Positions 44,830 through 53,979 of a stretch of DNA of 64,000 bases are shown piece after piece; the stretch's first letter is position 1; every line of letters begins with the position of its first letter. Below the pieces are notes generated by a model that saw only the letters and a list, made by a program, of their open reading frames with translations, had not been told where the DNA came from and did no database searches. Location of the stretch: contig CP052876.1 in NCBI GenBank assembly GCA_020881835.1, forward strand, positions 1 through 64,000, written 5' to 3'. Position numbers and translations under genes: made by a program. Source of the stretch: Kineosporiaceae bacterium SCSIO 59966. Lineage in GTDB: Bacteria; Actinomycetota; Actinomycetes; Actinomycetales; SCSIO-59966.

Positions 44830-46386
44830 GTGAGGCACCACAGGAGGCGGGCCGCCGTGGCGGCCGCCGCGGCCGCGACCCTGCTGCTCGGCGCGTGCTC
44901 GGCCGGGTCCGGCAGCGAGCCGGACGGCGACGCGACCACCGGCACCACCGGCACCACTGGCACGACTGGCTCCGGCGGCAGCGACGACACGCTGGCCGTC
45001 GGCCTCGTCGCCGAGCCCGCCAACCTGGACTTCACCACCACCGACGGGGCCGCCATCCCGCAGGCGCTGCTCGTCAACGTCTACGAGGGCCTCGTCAAGC
45101 TGAACCAGGACGGCGACATCGAGCCGCTGCTGGCGACGTCCTGGGAGGTCTCCGAGGACCGCCGGACCTACACCTTCCAGCTGGTCGAGGATGCCGTGTT
45201 CAGCAACGGCGAGGAGTTCACCGCCGAGGACGCCGTGTTCTCCATCGAACGGGTGCAGCAGGACTGGACGACGTCGCTGAAGGCCGGGATGGACGTCGTG
45301 GAGAGCGCCGAGGCGGTCTCCCCGACCGAGCTGCGGGTCACCCTGAGCCGGCCCAGCAACGACTGGCTGTACCGGATGACGACCCGGATCGGCGCCATGT
45401 TCGACACTGAGGGCGTCGACGACCTGGCCAACAACCCGGTAGGCACCGGCCCGTACCTGCTGGGGGAGTGGGCCCGCGGCGACTCGATCACCCTCGTCCG
45501 CAACGACGACTACTGGGGTGAGGCGCCCTACTTCGCCGAGGTCACCCTGCGGTACTTCGACGACGCCACCGCGCTGAACAACGCGCTGCTCACCGAGACC
45601 ATCGACGTCGTCGGCACCGTGCAGGCCCCCGAGTCGCTCGGCCAGTTCGAGGGCGACGACCGGTTCCAGATCATCGAGGGGATGACGAACGGCGAGGTCG
45701 TCCTGTCGATGAACAACGCCGAGGGGCCGATGACCGACAAGCGGGTCCGCCAGGCGGTGCGCCACGCCATCGACCACCAGGCGCTGCTCGACACCTGCTG
45801 GGGCGGGCGCGGCACGCTGATCGGCAGCATGGTCCCCCCGACCGACCCGTGGTACGAGGACCGCACCGGCGACTACGAGTACGACGTCGAGGAGGCGCGC
45901 CGCCTGCTCGAGGAGTCCGGCGTCGCGGGCACGCCGATCCGGCTGCGGATCCCGGCCCTGCCCTACGCGGTGTCCTGCGGCACCGTCGTCGAGAGCCAGC
46001 TGGAGGAGGCCGGCTTCACCATCGAGCTCGACCAGCTCGAGTTCCCGGCCGCCTGGCTGCAGACCGTGTTCACCGACCACGACTACGACATGTCGATCAT
46101 CGCCCACGTCGAGCCGCGCGACCTCGGCGCCGTGTTCGGCAACCCCGACTACTACACCGGCTACGGCGACCCCGAGCTCGTCGCGCTGCTCGAGGCGGCC
46201 GACAGCGGCACCGAGGAGGAGCAGGTGGAGAACATGAAGGCCGCGGCGGCCCTCATCTCCCAGGAGGCCGTCGCCGACTTCCTGTTCCTCCTGCCGAACC
46301 TCATCGTCGCCGAGCAGGGCATCACCGGCCTGCCGGAGAACGCGATCGGCGAGTCCTTCGACCTGACCGGGCTGGCGCGGTCCTGA
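44830..46386 (+). CDS. ABC transporter substrate-binding lipoprotein (family 5)
   Basis: 518-residue extracytoplasmic solute-binding protein of the DppA/OppA family. The signal peptide has lipobox LLGAC (Cys about residue 22), followed by a Thr/Gly linker with GTTGTTGTT repeats. SBP_bac_5 signature segments include LLATSWEVSEDRRTYTFQL, NNPVGTGPYLLGEW and KRVRQAVRHAID. GTG 44830 gives the correct signal peptide; the longer frame upstream is antisense to the amidase. It delivers peptides or peptide-like amides to the permeases encoded immediately downstream. Confidence 0.92.
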   Translation: MRHHRRRAAVAAAAAATLLLGACSAGSGSEPDGDATTGTTGTTGTTGSGGSDDTLAVGLVAEPANLDFTTTDGAAIPQALLVNVYEGLVKLNQDGDIEPLLATSWEVSEDRRTYTFQLVEDAVFSNGEEFTAEDAVFSIERVQQDWTTSLKAGMDVVESAEAVSPTELRVTLSRPSNDWLYRMTTRIGAMFDTEGVDDLANNPVGTGPYLLGEWARGDSITLVRNDDYWGEAPYFAEVTLRYFDDATALNNALLTETIDVVGTVQAPESLGQFEGDDRFQIIEGMTNGEVVLSMNNAEGPMTDKRVRQAVRHAIDHQALLDTCWGGRGTLIGSMVPPTDPWYEDRTGDYEYDVEEARRLLEESGVAGTPIRLRIPALPYAVSCGTVVESQLEEAGFTIELDQLEFPAAWLQTVFTDHDYDMSIIAHVEPRDLGAVFGNPDYYTGYGDPELVALLEAADSGTEEEQVENMKAAAALISQEAVADFLFLLPNLIVAEQGITGLPENAIGESFDLTGLARS

Positions 46387-46423
46387 CCGTCCCTGCGCCG
46401 CGCCAGTCGGGCCCACCGAGCCG

Positions 46424-47374
46424 ATGACCGTCCGGGTGCTGCAGCGTGTCGCCGTCCTGCTGGCGAGCCTGGCGGTCAGCTCGGTGCTGGTGTTCGCGTT
46501 CATGGCCGTGCTGCCGGGCGACCCCGCCCGGGTCGCGCTCGGTGTCAACGCCTCGGAGGAGGCCGTCGCCCAGCTGCGCGCCGAGTTCGGTCTGGACCGG
46601 CCGGCGCTCACCCGTTACCTCGACTGGGTCGGCGGGCTGGTCACCCTGGACCTGGGGACGTCGTACGTCACCGGCGCCGAGATCGGCCCGCAGATCACCG
46701 ACCGGCTGCAGGTCACGCTGTGGCTCGTCGTCACCGCCATGGTCCTGGCCGTCGTGGTCGCCGTCCCGGTGGGCGTGCTGATGGCGGTCCGGCACCGCCG
46801 GCTCTCCGGCGTCGTGCTGTCCGCGCTGTCCCAGGTCGGTGTCGCCGTCCCGGCCTTCCTCGCCGGCATCCTGCTGATCACCGTGTTCGCCGTCGGGCTC
46901 GGCTGGCTGCCGGCGAACGGCTGGACGCCGCCGAACCGCGACCCGGGGATGTTCCTGCGCCAGCTCGTCCTGCCGGTGCTGTCCCTGGCGCTCGTCCAGG
47001 GCGCCGTCCTCACCCGGTACGTCCGCAGCGCCGTCCTCGACGTGCTGCGCGAGGACTACCTGCGCACCGCCCGGGCAACCGGCCTGCGGCCGGGCCAGGC
47101 GCTGGTGCGGCACGGGCTGCGCAACGCCGCGATCCCGGTGGTCACCGTCCTCGGCCTCCAGCTGGCCACGCTGCTCATCGGCGCCGTCGTCATCGAGCGG
47201 GTCTTCGTCATCCCCGGTCTGGGCAGCCTGCTGCTGGACGCCGTCGCCAACCGCGACCTCATCGTCGTCCAGGACGTCGTCATGCTGCTCGTCGTCGCCG
47301 TGCTCGTGACCAACTTCGTCGTCGACCTGCTCTACCTGGCCATCGACCCGCGGCTGAGGACGGTGACGACGTGA
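46424..47374 (+). CDS. ABC transporter permease (DppB/OppB type)
   Basis: 316-residue inner-membrane permease with about six helices. N-terminal VLQRVAVLLASLAVSSVLVFAFMAVLPGDPA is typical of OppB-like proteins. The EAA loop for ATPase contact is visible in YLRTARATGLRPGQALVRHGLRN. It overlaps the next permease by 4 bp. First permease of the importer. Confidence 0.93.
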   Translation: MTVRVLQRVAVLLASLAVSSVLVFAFMAVLPGDPARVALGVNASEEAVAQLRAEFGLDRPALTRYLDWVGGLVTLDLGTSYVTGAEIGPQITDRLQVTLWLVVTAMVLAVVVAVPVGVLMAVRHRRLSGVVLSALSQVGVAVPAFLAGILLITVFAVGLGWLPANGWTPPNRDPGMFLRQLVLPVLSLALVQGAVLTRYVRSAVLDVLREDYLRTARATGLRPGQALVRHGLRNAAIPVVTVLGLQLATLLIGAVVIERVFVIPGLGSLLLDAVANRDLIVVQDVVMLLVVAVLVTNFVVDLLYLAIDPRLRTVTT

Positions 47375-48267
47375 GCGCACCGGAGACCGCTGGCCTGCCC
47401 GCCGAGCCCGCCGTCGGCCCCCCGGAGGAGGCCGTCCCCACCACGTCCCGCCGGCGGCTCGGCGGCAACCTCGTCGTCGGCGGCTCGCTCGTCGCGCTCG
47501 TCCTCGGCGCGGCGCTGCTGTCGTTCCTGTGGACGCCGCACGACCCCACCCTCGTCAACGCCGCCGACCGGCTGCTCGGCCCGTCGTCGTCCTACTGGCT
47601 GGGCACCGACAAGTTCGGCCGCGACGTGCTGAGCCAGATCCTCGTCGGCGCCCGCACCACCCTGTTCGTCGGCGTCGTCGCCGTCGGGGTGGCAGCCGTG
47701 GTCGGCGTCCCGCTGGGCATCCTGGCCGGGATGGCCCCGCGCTGGGCCGGCCAGCTCATCATGCGCGGCAACGACCTGCTGCTCGCCTTCCCCGCCCTGC
47801 TGCTGGCGATCATGTTCGCCGCCGTCTACGGCGGCAGCACGCTGACCGCGATGGTGGCCATCGGCATCGCCACCGTGCCGAGCTTTGCGCGGATCATCCG
47901 CAGCGGCACGCTGCAGGTCATGCGCACCGAGTACGTGCTCGCCGCCCGCGCCGCCGGCCGGCGCCCGGTGGCGATCGGCGTGCGGCACGTGCTGCCGAAC
48001 GTCGCCGGTCTGGTCATCGTGCAGGCCTCGGTGAGCTTCGCGATCGCCGTCCTCGCCGAGGCTGCGCTGTCCTTCCTCGGGCTCGGCACCCCGCCGCCGA
48101 CGCCGTCCTGGGGCCGGATGCTGCAGGAGAGCCAGGAGCTGCTGTGGACGGCGCCGCGCCTGGCGGTCGTCCCCGGGGTCGCGATCGCGCTCGCCGTCCT
48201 GGGCTTCAACCTGCTCGGCGACGGGCTGCGTGACCGCTTCGACCCCCGGTTGGAGGACCTCCGGTGA
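47371..48267 (+). CDS. ABC transporter permease (DppC/OppC type)
   Basis: 298-residue permease with about six helices. The early PHDPTLVNAADRLLGPS and LGTDKFGRDVLSQILVGAR are hallmarks of the DppC/OppC group, and the EAA loop is YVLAARAAGRRPVAIGVRHVLPN. GTG 47371 overlaps the previous gene; the stop overlaps the next ATPase by 4 bp. Confidence 0.93.
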   Translation: MSAPETAGLPAEPAVGPPEEAVPTTSRRRLGGNLVVGGSLVALVLGAALLSFLWTPHDPTLVNAADRLLGPSSSYWLGTDKFGRDVLSQILVGARTTLFVGVVAVGVAAVVGVPLGILAGMAPRWAGQLIMRGNDLLLAFPALLLAIMFAAVYGGSTLTAMVAIGIATVPSFARIIRSGTLQVMRTEYVLAARAAGRRPVAIGVRHVLPNVAGLVIVQASVSFAIAVLAEAALSFLGLGTPPPTPSWGRMLQESQELLWTAPRLAVVPGVAIALAVLGFNLLGDGLRDRFDPRLEDLR

Positions 48268-49238
48268 CTGACGTGCTGACCGTGACCGGGCTCGGCGTCA
48301 CCGCCGGCGACGTCCGGCTCGTCGACGACGTCGGGATGACGGTGCGCGCCGGCGAGCGGGTCGGTCTCATCGGCGAGTCCGGCTCCGGCAAGTCGCTCAC
48401 CGCGCTCGCCCTGATGGGCCTGCTCCCGGAGGAGCTGCACCCGCACGGGTCGGTCCGGGTCGCCGGCGTCGACCACGACCTCGTCGGCGCCGGCGAGCGA
48501 CGCCTGTCCCGGGTCCGCGGACGGCGGATCGCGATGGTGTTCCAGGAGCCGATGACCGCGCTGGACCCGACGATGCGGGTCGGCCGCCAGGTCGCCGAGG
48601 CGCTGCGCGTGCACGGTGCCGCACCGAGCCGCCGCGCCGCCCGGGAGCGCGCCGTCGACCTGCTCGACCAGGTCGGCCTGCCCGACCCGCGGGCCGCCGC
48701 GGCGGCCTACCCGCACCAGTTCTCCGGCGGCCAGCGCCAGCGGATCGTCCTCGCCCTTGCGCTGGCCAACGACCCGGCCGTGCTCGTCGCCGACGAGCCC
48801 ACCACCGCCCTCGACGTCACCGTCCAGGCGCTCGTCCTCGACCTCCTGGTCCGCGCCGCCGGTCGGCACGGCTCGGCGCTGCTGCTCATCACCCACGACC
48901 TGCCCGTCGTGGCCACTGCGTGCGAACGAGTGCTCGTCATGTACGGCGGCCGGGTCGTCGAGTCCGGGCCCGTGCACGAGGTGCTCACCCGGCCCCGGCA
49001 CCGGTACACCGAGGGCCTCGTCGGCGCCTCCGACCTCACGACGGTCGACGAGCGCGGCCGCCTCGCCACGATCCCCGGCTCCGTGCCGCCGGCGGGCCGG
49101 TTCCCGGCCGGGTGCGTGTTCCGCACCCGGTGCCCGGCCGCCACCGCCGTGTGCGCCCAGCGCCCCCCGTGGACGGCGACCGGCCCGGACACCGGGTACG
49201 CCTGCTTCCACCCCGCGGGCGAGGACCGCCGTGGCTGA
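48264..49238 (+). CDS. ABC transporter ATPase (DppD/OppD type)
   Basis: 324-residue ATP-binding subunit. Walker A is GESGSGKS, the signature FSGGQRQRIVLALAL, Walker B VLVADEPTTALD, followed by ITHDLPVV (H-loop). The C-terminal oligopeptide extension has a Cys cluster (CVFRTRCP, CAQRPP) typical of OppD. GTG 48264 overlaps the permease stop. Its own end overlaps the next ATPase by 8 bp. Confidence 0.94.
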   Translation: MTDVLTVTGLGVTAGDVRLVDDVGMTVRAGERVGLIGESGSGKSLTALALMGLLPEELHPHGSVRVAGVDHDLVGAGERRLSRVRGRRIAMVFQEPMTALDPTMRVGRQVAEALRVHGAAPSRRAARERAVDLLDQVGLPDPRAAAAAYPHQFSGGQRQRIVLALALANDPAVLVADEPTTALDVTVQALVLDLLVRAAGRHGSALLLITHDLPVVATACERVLVMYGGRVVESGPVHEVLTRPRHRYTEGLVGASDLTTVDERGRLATIPGSVPPAGRFPAGCVFRTRCPAATAVCAQRPPWTATGPDTGYACFHPAGEDRRG

Positions 49239-50133
49239 GCCCGTCCCCGCGGGGACGGCCGCGGCCGAGCCCACTCCGGCGGTCCGGGTCCGCGGCCTGA
49301 CCCGCACCTACCGGCGGCCCAGGACCTCGCTGCTGCGGGCGAGCCCCCCGGTGCACGCGCTGCGCGGCATCGACCTCGACGTCGCCGCGGGTGAGCGGTT
49401 CGGCATCGTCGGGGAGTCCGGCTGCGGTAAGTCCACCCTGCTGCGGATCCTCGCCGGCCTGGACCACCCGACGACCGGGTCGGTGCGCATCGACGGTGAG
49501 GAGATCGCCGGGGTCCCCGAGCGCCGGCTGCGCGGGCTGCGACGCACCCTGCAGCTCGTCTTCCAGGACCCGATGAGCTCCCTGGACCCGCGGATGCGGG
49601 TGCGTGACATCGTCGCCGAGCCGCTGGTCGCCCAGGGGATCGGTGACCGCCGCGCCCGGGTCGTGGAGGCGCTGCGCGAGGTCGGGCTCGGCCCCGAGGC
49701 CGTCGACCGGTACCCGCACCAGTTCTCCGGCGGGCAGCGGCAGCGGATCTCCATCGCCCGGGCGCTGGTGACCCGGCCGCGGATCCTGCTCGCCGACGAG
49801 CCGGTCAGTGCCCTGGACGTGTCGGTGCGCGCCCAGGTGCTCAACCTGCTCGCGGACCTCGTCGAGGAGCTGTCCCTCACCCTGGTCCTCGTCTCCCACG
49901 ACCTGTCCGTCGTCCGGCACGTGTGCGACCGGGTGGCGGTCATGTACGACGGCCTGGTCGTCGAGACCGGCCCCACCGAGCAGGTCTACACCGACCCCCA
50001 GCACCCCTACACGCGGCGGCTCGTCGCCGCCATCCCGACGGTCGAGCGGGCCCTGGCCGGCGCCACCCCCGCCGACCTCGTCGCCGACCCCGATCCCGAG
50101 CTCGACCCCGACCTCCAGGAGGACCGGCCATGA
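49231..50133 (+). CDS. ABC transporter ATPase (DppF/OppF type)
   Basis: 300-residue second ATP-binding subunit. Walker A GESGCGKS, signature FSGGQRQRISIARALV, Walker B ILLADEPVSALD, and H-loop VSHDLSVVRHVCDR. GTG 49231 overlaps dppD by 8 bp, and the stop overlaps the peptidase ATG by 4 bp. The importer and the peptidase are thus co-translated, a strong hint that the imported compound is the substrate of the peptidase. Confidence 0.94.
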   Translation: MAEPVPAGTAAAEPTPAVRVRGLTRTYRRPRTSLLRASPPVHALRGIDLDVAAGERFGIVGESGCGKSTLLRILAGLDHPTTGSVRIDGEEIAGVPERRLRGLRRTLQLVFQDPMSSLDPRMRVRDIVAEPLVAQGIGDRRARVVEALREVGLGPEAVDRYPHQFSGGQRQRISIARALVTRPRILLADEPVSALDVSVRAQVLNLLADLVEELSLTLVLVSHDLSVVRHVCDRVAVMYDGLVVETGPTEQVYTDPQHPYTRRLVAAIPTVERALAGATPADLVADPDPELDPDLQEDRP

Positions 50134-51218
50134 GGCCCGGACCGACGAACACCCTCACCGACGTCCGCGGCCTGCGCGTCGGGCACGCCGAGCGGCGCGG
50201 CGGCGGCTGGCTCAGCGGCACGACCGTCGTCCTCGCCCCGGACGGCGGCGCCACCGCCGGCGTCGACGTCCGCGGCGGCGGCCCCGGCACCCGGGAGACC
50301 GACCTGCTCGACCCGCGGGCGATGGTCCCCCGCGTCGACGCCGTCGTGCTGAGCGGCGGCAGCGCGTTCGGTCTCGCCGCCGCCAGCGGCGTCGCCGACG
50401 CCCTCGCCGCCGACGGCACGGGGCTGCCGGTCGGTGGGCCCGGCGAGGTGGTGCCGATCGTGCCCGCCGCGGTGATCTTCGACCTTGGCCGGGGCGGGGA
50501 CTTCACCTGCCGGCCCGGCCCCGAGCTCGGTGCCGCCGCCTACGCCGCGGCCCGTGGCGACGGCGGGGACGGCCCGGTCGCCCAGGGCTCCGTCGGGGTC
50601 GGCGCGGGCGCCCGCGCCGGCGCGCTCAAGGGCGGCGTCGGGTCGGCCAGCGTCGTGCTGGACGACGGGACGACGGTCGCGGCGCTCGTCGTCGTCAACG
50701 CCGTCGGCTCGTGCGTCGACCCGGCCACCGGCGAGCTCTACGCCACCCGGTTCGGGCTGCCCGGCGAGTTCGACGCCGTCCGGGTCCCCGACCCCGCGGA
50801 CGTCGAGCGGGCCAGGGCGGCCGCGGCCGCCGGGGCGCCGTCGCTGGCGACGACGCTTGCGGTCGTCGCCACGGACGCCACGCTGACCAAGGCGCAGTGC
50901 GCCAAGGTCGCCGGCATCGCCCACGACGGGATGGCCCGCGGCATCCGGCCGGTGCACACCATGCTCGACGGGGACACCGTGTTCGCCCTGGCCACCGGCG
51001 AGCGCGGCGAGCCGGACCTGGCCGGGCTGCAGTCCGTCCTGGGCGCCGCCGGGGACTGCCTGACCCGCGCCGTCGGGCACGCGCTGCTCGCCGCCGAGGG
51101 CGCCGACACCCGCGACGGCCGGCTGCCCTCCTACCTCGAGGCGTACCCGTCGGCGGGCCGCCCGGCTGGGACCGCAGCCGGGGCCGCCGCCGGGCCCGGC
51201 ACCGGGGGCGGACGGTGA
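50130..51218 (+). CDS. P1-family peptidase (DmpA/BapA/NylC-like)
   Basis: 362-residue N-terminal-nucleophile hydrolase of MEROPS family P1. The precursor is self-cleaved just before the nucleophile; here the candidate is Thr241/Thr242 in SLATTLAVVATDATLTKAQC, with MAHDG-like IAHDGMARGIRPVHTMLDGDTVFAL following. The family cleaves N-terminal D- or beta-amino acids (DmpA, BapA) or 6-aminohexanoate oligomers (NylC). Co-translated with a peptide importer and a downstream aldehyde dehydrogenase. ATG 50130 overlaps the ATPase stop. The residue before the nucleophile is Ala rather than the usual Asn/Gly. Confidence 0.82.
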   Translation: MRPGPTNTLTDVRGLRVGHAERRGGGWLSGTTVVLAPDGGATAGVDVRGGGPGTRETDLLDPRAMVPRVDAVVLSGGSAFGLAAASGVADALAADGTGLPVGGPGEVVPIVPAAVIFDLGRGGDFTCRPGPELGAAAYAAARGDGGDGPVAQGSVGVGAGARAGALKGGVGSASVVLDDGTTVAALVVVNAVGSCVDPATGELYATRFGLPGEFDAVRVPDPADVERARAAAAAGAPSLATTLAVVATDATLTKAQCAKVAGIAHDGMARGIRPVHTMLDGDTVFALATGERGEPDLAGLQSVLGAAGDCLTRAVGHALLAAEGADTRDGRLPSYLEAYPSAGRPAGTAAGAAAGPGTGGGR

Positions 51219-52690
51219 GCGGCGCGGCCCGGCTGCTCGACCGGCTGCCCGCGGGCCTGCCGGTCGGGGACGGGTGGGTGCAGGTCGCCGAGCGGGCCGA
51301 GGTGCGCTTCCCCTACGACGGGACGCCGGTCGCCGCCGCCCCGGTGGGGGACGTCGCCACGGCGACGGCGGCCCTCGACGCGGCGGTCGCCGTCCGCGAC
51401 CGGGTCGGCCGGCTGCCCTCCCACGTCCGGCGCCGGGCGCTGCTGGCGGCGAGCGACGTCCTGGCCGCCGCCGGCGAGGACCTCGTCGAGCTGCTCGTGC
51501 TGGAGACCGGCAAGCCGCGGGTGGACTGCCGGGTCGAGGTCGAGCGCACCCTGCTCACCCTGCGGACCGCGGCCGAGGAGGTCGCCCGGCTGCACGGCGA
51601 GACGGTCCCGCTGGACCTGCTGCCGTCGGGGGAGGGGCTGATCGGGTTCTGGGTCCGCAAGCCGGTCGGCGTCGTCGTCGGCATCGCCGGGTTCAACTAC
51701 CCGCTGCTGCTCGCCGCGCACAAGGTCGCCCCCGCGCTCGCCGCCGGCTGCCCGGTGGTGGTCAAGCCGGCCCCGCAGACCCCGCTGGCCACCCTGCTGC
51801 TCGTGCACGCCGTCCGGGAGGCGCTCGCCGCGGCTGGTGGGCCGCCGTCCGCCGTCCAGCTGGTCACCGGCGGGCCGGACGTCGGACGCACCCTGACCAC
51901 CGACCGCCGGGTGGGGGCCGTGTCCTTCACCGGCTCGGCCGCGGTCGGCCACCGGATCGCCCGGGACGCCGCACCCACGAAGGTGCTGCTCGAGCTCGGC
52001 TCCAACTCCGCGCTCGTCGTGGCCGCGGACGCCGACCTCGACGCCGCCGCCGACGCCGTCGTCCGCGGCGGGTACTACGCCTCCGGGCAGGCGTGCATCA
52101 GCGTCCAGCGGGTGCTCGTCGTCGAGGCCGTCCGGGAGGAGTTCCTGCGCCGCCTCGCCGACCGGGTGGCCGGCGTCGTCGTCGGCGACCCGCGGGACCC
52201 GGCGACCCAGGTCTCCGCGCTCATCGACCCGGCCGCGACCGCCCGGGTGCAGGCGTGGGTCCGGGACGCCGTCACCGCCGGCGCCACCCTCGTGGACGGG
52301 GGCCGGGTGGGTCCGGACGGCGTGCTGGCCCCGGCCGTCCTGCTCGACGTCCCGGACGGGGTCGCCGCCTGGGACGAGGAGGTGTTCGGCCCCGTCGTCG
52401 CCGTCCGGTCGGTGCCCGACCTCGACGCGGCACTGGCCGCCGTCAACGCCTCCCGCTACGGGCTGCACGCCAGCGTCTTCACCTCCTCGCTGGAGAGCGC
52501 GCTGCGGGCCGTGGACGAGCTCGAGGTGGGTGGCGTCGTCGTCAACGAGGTGCCCGGGTTCCGCTCCGACGTCATGCCCTACGGGGGCGTGAAGGACTCC
52601 GGGACCGGTCGGGAGGGACCGCGGTTCGCGATCGAGGAGCTCACCGTCACCCGGATGGCCGTCATCCGGCCGACCCCGAGGAGCAGCTGA
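51215..52690 (+). CDS. NAD(P)-dependent aldehyde dehydrogenase
   Basis: 491-residue ALDH-superfamily enzyme. The catalytic Cys lies in YYASGQACISVQRVLV, the general-base Glu in VLLELGSNSALVV, and the cofactor motif is VGIAGFNYPLLLAAH with GSAAVGHRIA. GTG 51215 overlaps the peptidase gene, and the TGA overlaps the SDR ATG (4 bp). Likely oxidises a semialdehyde formed by transamination of the released amino acid. It is distinct from the MmsA-type enzyme at 40.2 kb and lacks its signatures. Confidence 0.87.
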   Translation: MSGAARLLDRLPAGLPVGDGWVQVAERAEVRFPYDGTPVAAAPVGDVATATAALDAAVAVRDRVGRLPSHVRRRALLAASDVLAAAGEDLVELLVLETGKPRVDCRVEVERTLLTLRTAAEEVARLHGETVPLDLLPSGEGLIGFWVRKPVGVVVGIAGFNYPLLLAAHKVAPALAAGCPVVVKPAPQTPLATLLLVHAVREALAAAGGPPSAVQLVTGGPDVGRTLTTDRRVGAVSFTGSAAVGHRIARDAAPTKVLLELGSNSALVVAADADLDAAADAVVRGGYYASGQACISVQRVLVVEAVREEFLRRLADRVAGVVVGDPRDPATQVSALIDPAATARVQAWVRDAVTAGATLVDGGRVGPDGVLAPAVLLDVPDGVAAWDEEVFGPVVAVRSVPDLDAALAAVNASRYGLHASVFTSSLESALRAVDELEVGGVVVNEVPGFRSDVMPYGGVKDSGTGREGPRFAIEELTVTRMAVIRPTPRSS

Positions 52691-53478
52691 TGGACCTCTC
52701 ACCGGAGGTGGCCCGCTACGCCGACCTGTTCCGCCTCGACGGGCGCACCGCCGTCGTCGTCGGCGCCGGGAGCGGTATCGGCCGCGAGAGCGCGTACGCC
52801 CTCGCCGCCCACGGCGCGAGCGTCGTGTGCGCCGACCGGGACCTGGCCGCTGCCGAGGCGACGGCCGCAGCCGGAGGTGCGCTGAGCGCCTACCCCCTCG
52901 ACGTCCTGGACGCCGACGCCGTCGCCCGGGCGGCCGTCGAGCTGCCCGCGGACGTGCTCGTCGTCACCGCGGGGATGAACGTCCGCAGGCGCCTGCTCGA
53001 CTACACGGCCGAGGACTTCGACCGGGTCGTCGCGCTCAACCTGCGCGCCGCGTTCCACCTCGTCCAGGCGTTCGGTGCAGGGATGCGTGACCGCGGCCGG
53101 GGCAGCATCGTCGCCTTCTCCTCGATCCGCGCCGTCACCGTCGAACCCGGCCAGGGGGTGTACGCGGCCACCAAGGCCGGGCTCGTCCAGCTGCTGCGGA
53201 CCGCGGCCGCCGAGCTGGGGCCGCACGGGGTCCGGGTCAACGCCATCGCCCCCGGCGTCGTCGAGACGCCGCTGACCGCGCCGATCCGGGCCGTGCCGCA
53301 GTGGGCGCAGGCGTACGCGACGAAGAGCGCGCTGGGGCGCTGGTCGACGCCGTCCGAGCTGGCCGGCGCGGTCGTCTACCTCGCCTCGGACGCGTCGACC
53401 TTCGTCACCGGCAGCCAGCTGTTCGTCGACGGGGGCTGGACGGCGGTCGACGGCCGGTTCACCCCGCCGGAGGCGTGA
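52690..53478 (+). CDS. SDR-family oxidoreductase
   Basis: 262-residue classical short-chain dehydrogenase. The cofactor motif is VVGAGSGIGRESA (TGxxxGIG type); the catalytic elements are Ser in IVAFSSIRAV and YxxxK in YAATKAGLVQLL; PGVVETPLT and the C-terminal GSQLFVDGGWTAVDG complete the family pattern. Last gene of the importer-peptidase operon. Substrate unknown. Confidence 0.88.
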   Translation: MDLSPEVARYADLFRLDGRTAVVVGAGSGIGRESAYALAAHGASVVCADRDLAAAEATAAAGGALSAYPLDVLDADAVARAAVELPADVLVVTAGMNVRRRLLDYTAEDFDRVVALNLRAAFHLVQAFGAGMRDRGRGSIVAFSSIRAVTVEPGQGVYAATKAGLVQLLRTAAAELGPHGVRVNAIAPGVVETPLTAPIRAVPQWAQAYATKSALGRWSTPSELAGAVVYLASDASTFVTGSQLFVDGGWTAVDGRFTPPEA

Positions 53479-53508
53479 GGGGCGCCCCCACGGGGTAGCG
53501 GTGCCGGC

Positions 53509-53979
53509 ATGAGCGTGGACACCGGGACCGTCACGACACACCTCGACCGGCGCCGCTCCGTCACGGCGGCGCTGCTGATCGGCGTCGGGATCATGGCCGC
53601 CATCGACGAGATCGTCTACCACCAGGTGCTGGCCTGGCACCACTTCTACGACCGGTCGACTCCCGCGGTGGGCCTCATGTCCGACGGTCTGCTGCACGCC
53701 GCGGAGCTGGTGGCGATCGTCGGCGGCTTCTTCCTCGTCGCCGACCTGCGCCGCCGGCAGGCGCTGGCGGTACGGTCCGCGTGGGCCCGGTTCGTCACCG
53801 GGCTCGCCGTCTTCCAGCTGTTCGACGGCATCGTCGACCACAAGGTGCTCCGGGTGCACCAGGTCCGCTACGGCGTGGACCTGCTGCCCTACGACCTGGC
53901 GTGGAACCTCGTCGGCGTCGTCCTGCTCGTCGCCGGCATCGTCATGCTGCGCCGCAGCCGGGACGAAGGTCGTGGGTGA
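53509..53979 (+). CDS. DUF2243 membrane protein
   Basis: 156-residue protein with four predicted helices and many His in the loops and helices (DEIVYHQVLAWHHFYD, LLHAAEL, DHKVLRVHQVRYGVD). It matches the DUF2243 family in layout. Clustered histidines suggest heme or metal binding. It overlaps the CtaG-like gene by 8 bp, so the two are co-translated and may act together in copper/oxidase maturation. No biochemical role is established for the family. Confidence 0.8.
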   Translation: MSVDTGTVTTHLDRRRSVTAALLIGVGIMAAIDEIVYHQVLAWHHFYDRSTPAVGLMSDGLLHAAELVAIVGGFFLVADLRRRQALAVRSAWARFVTGLAVFQLFDGIVDHKVLRVHQVRYGVDLLPYDLAWNLVGVVLLVAGIVMLRRSRDEGRG

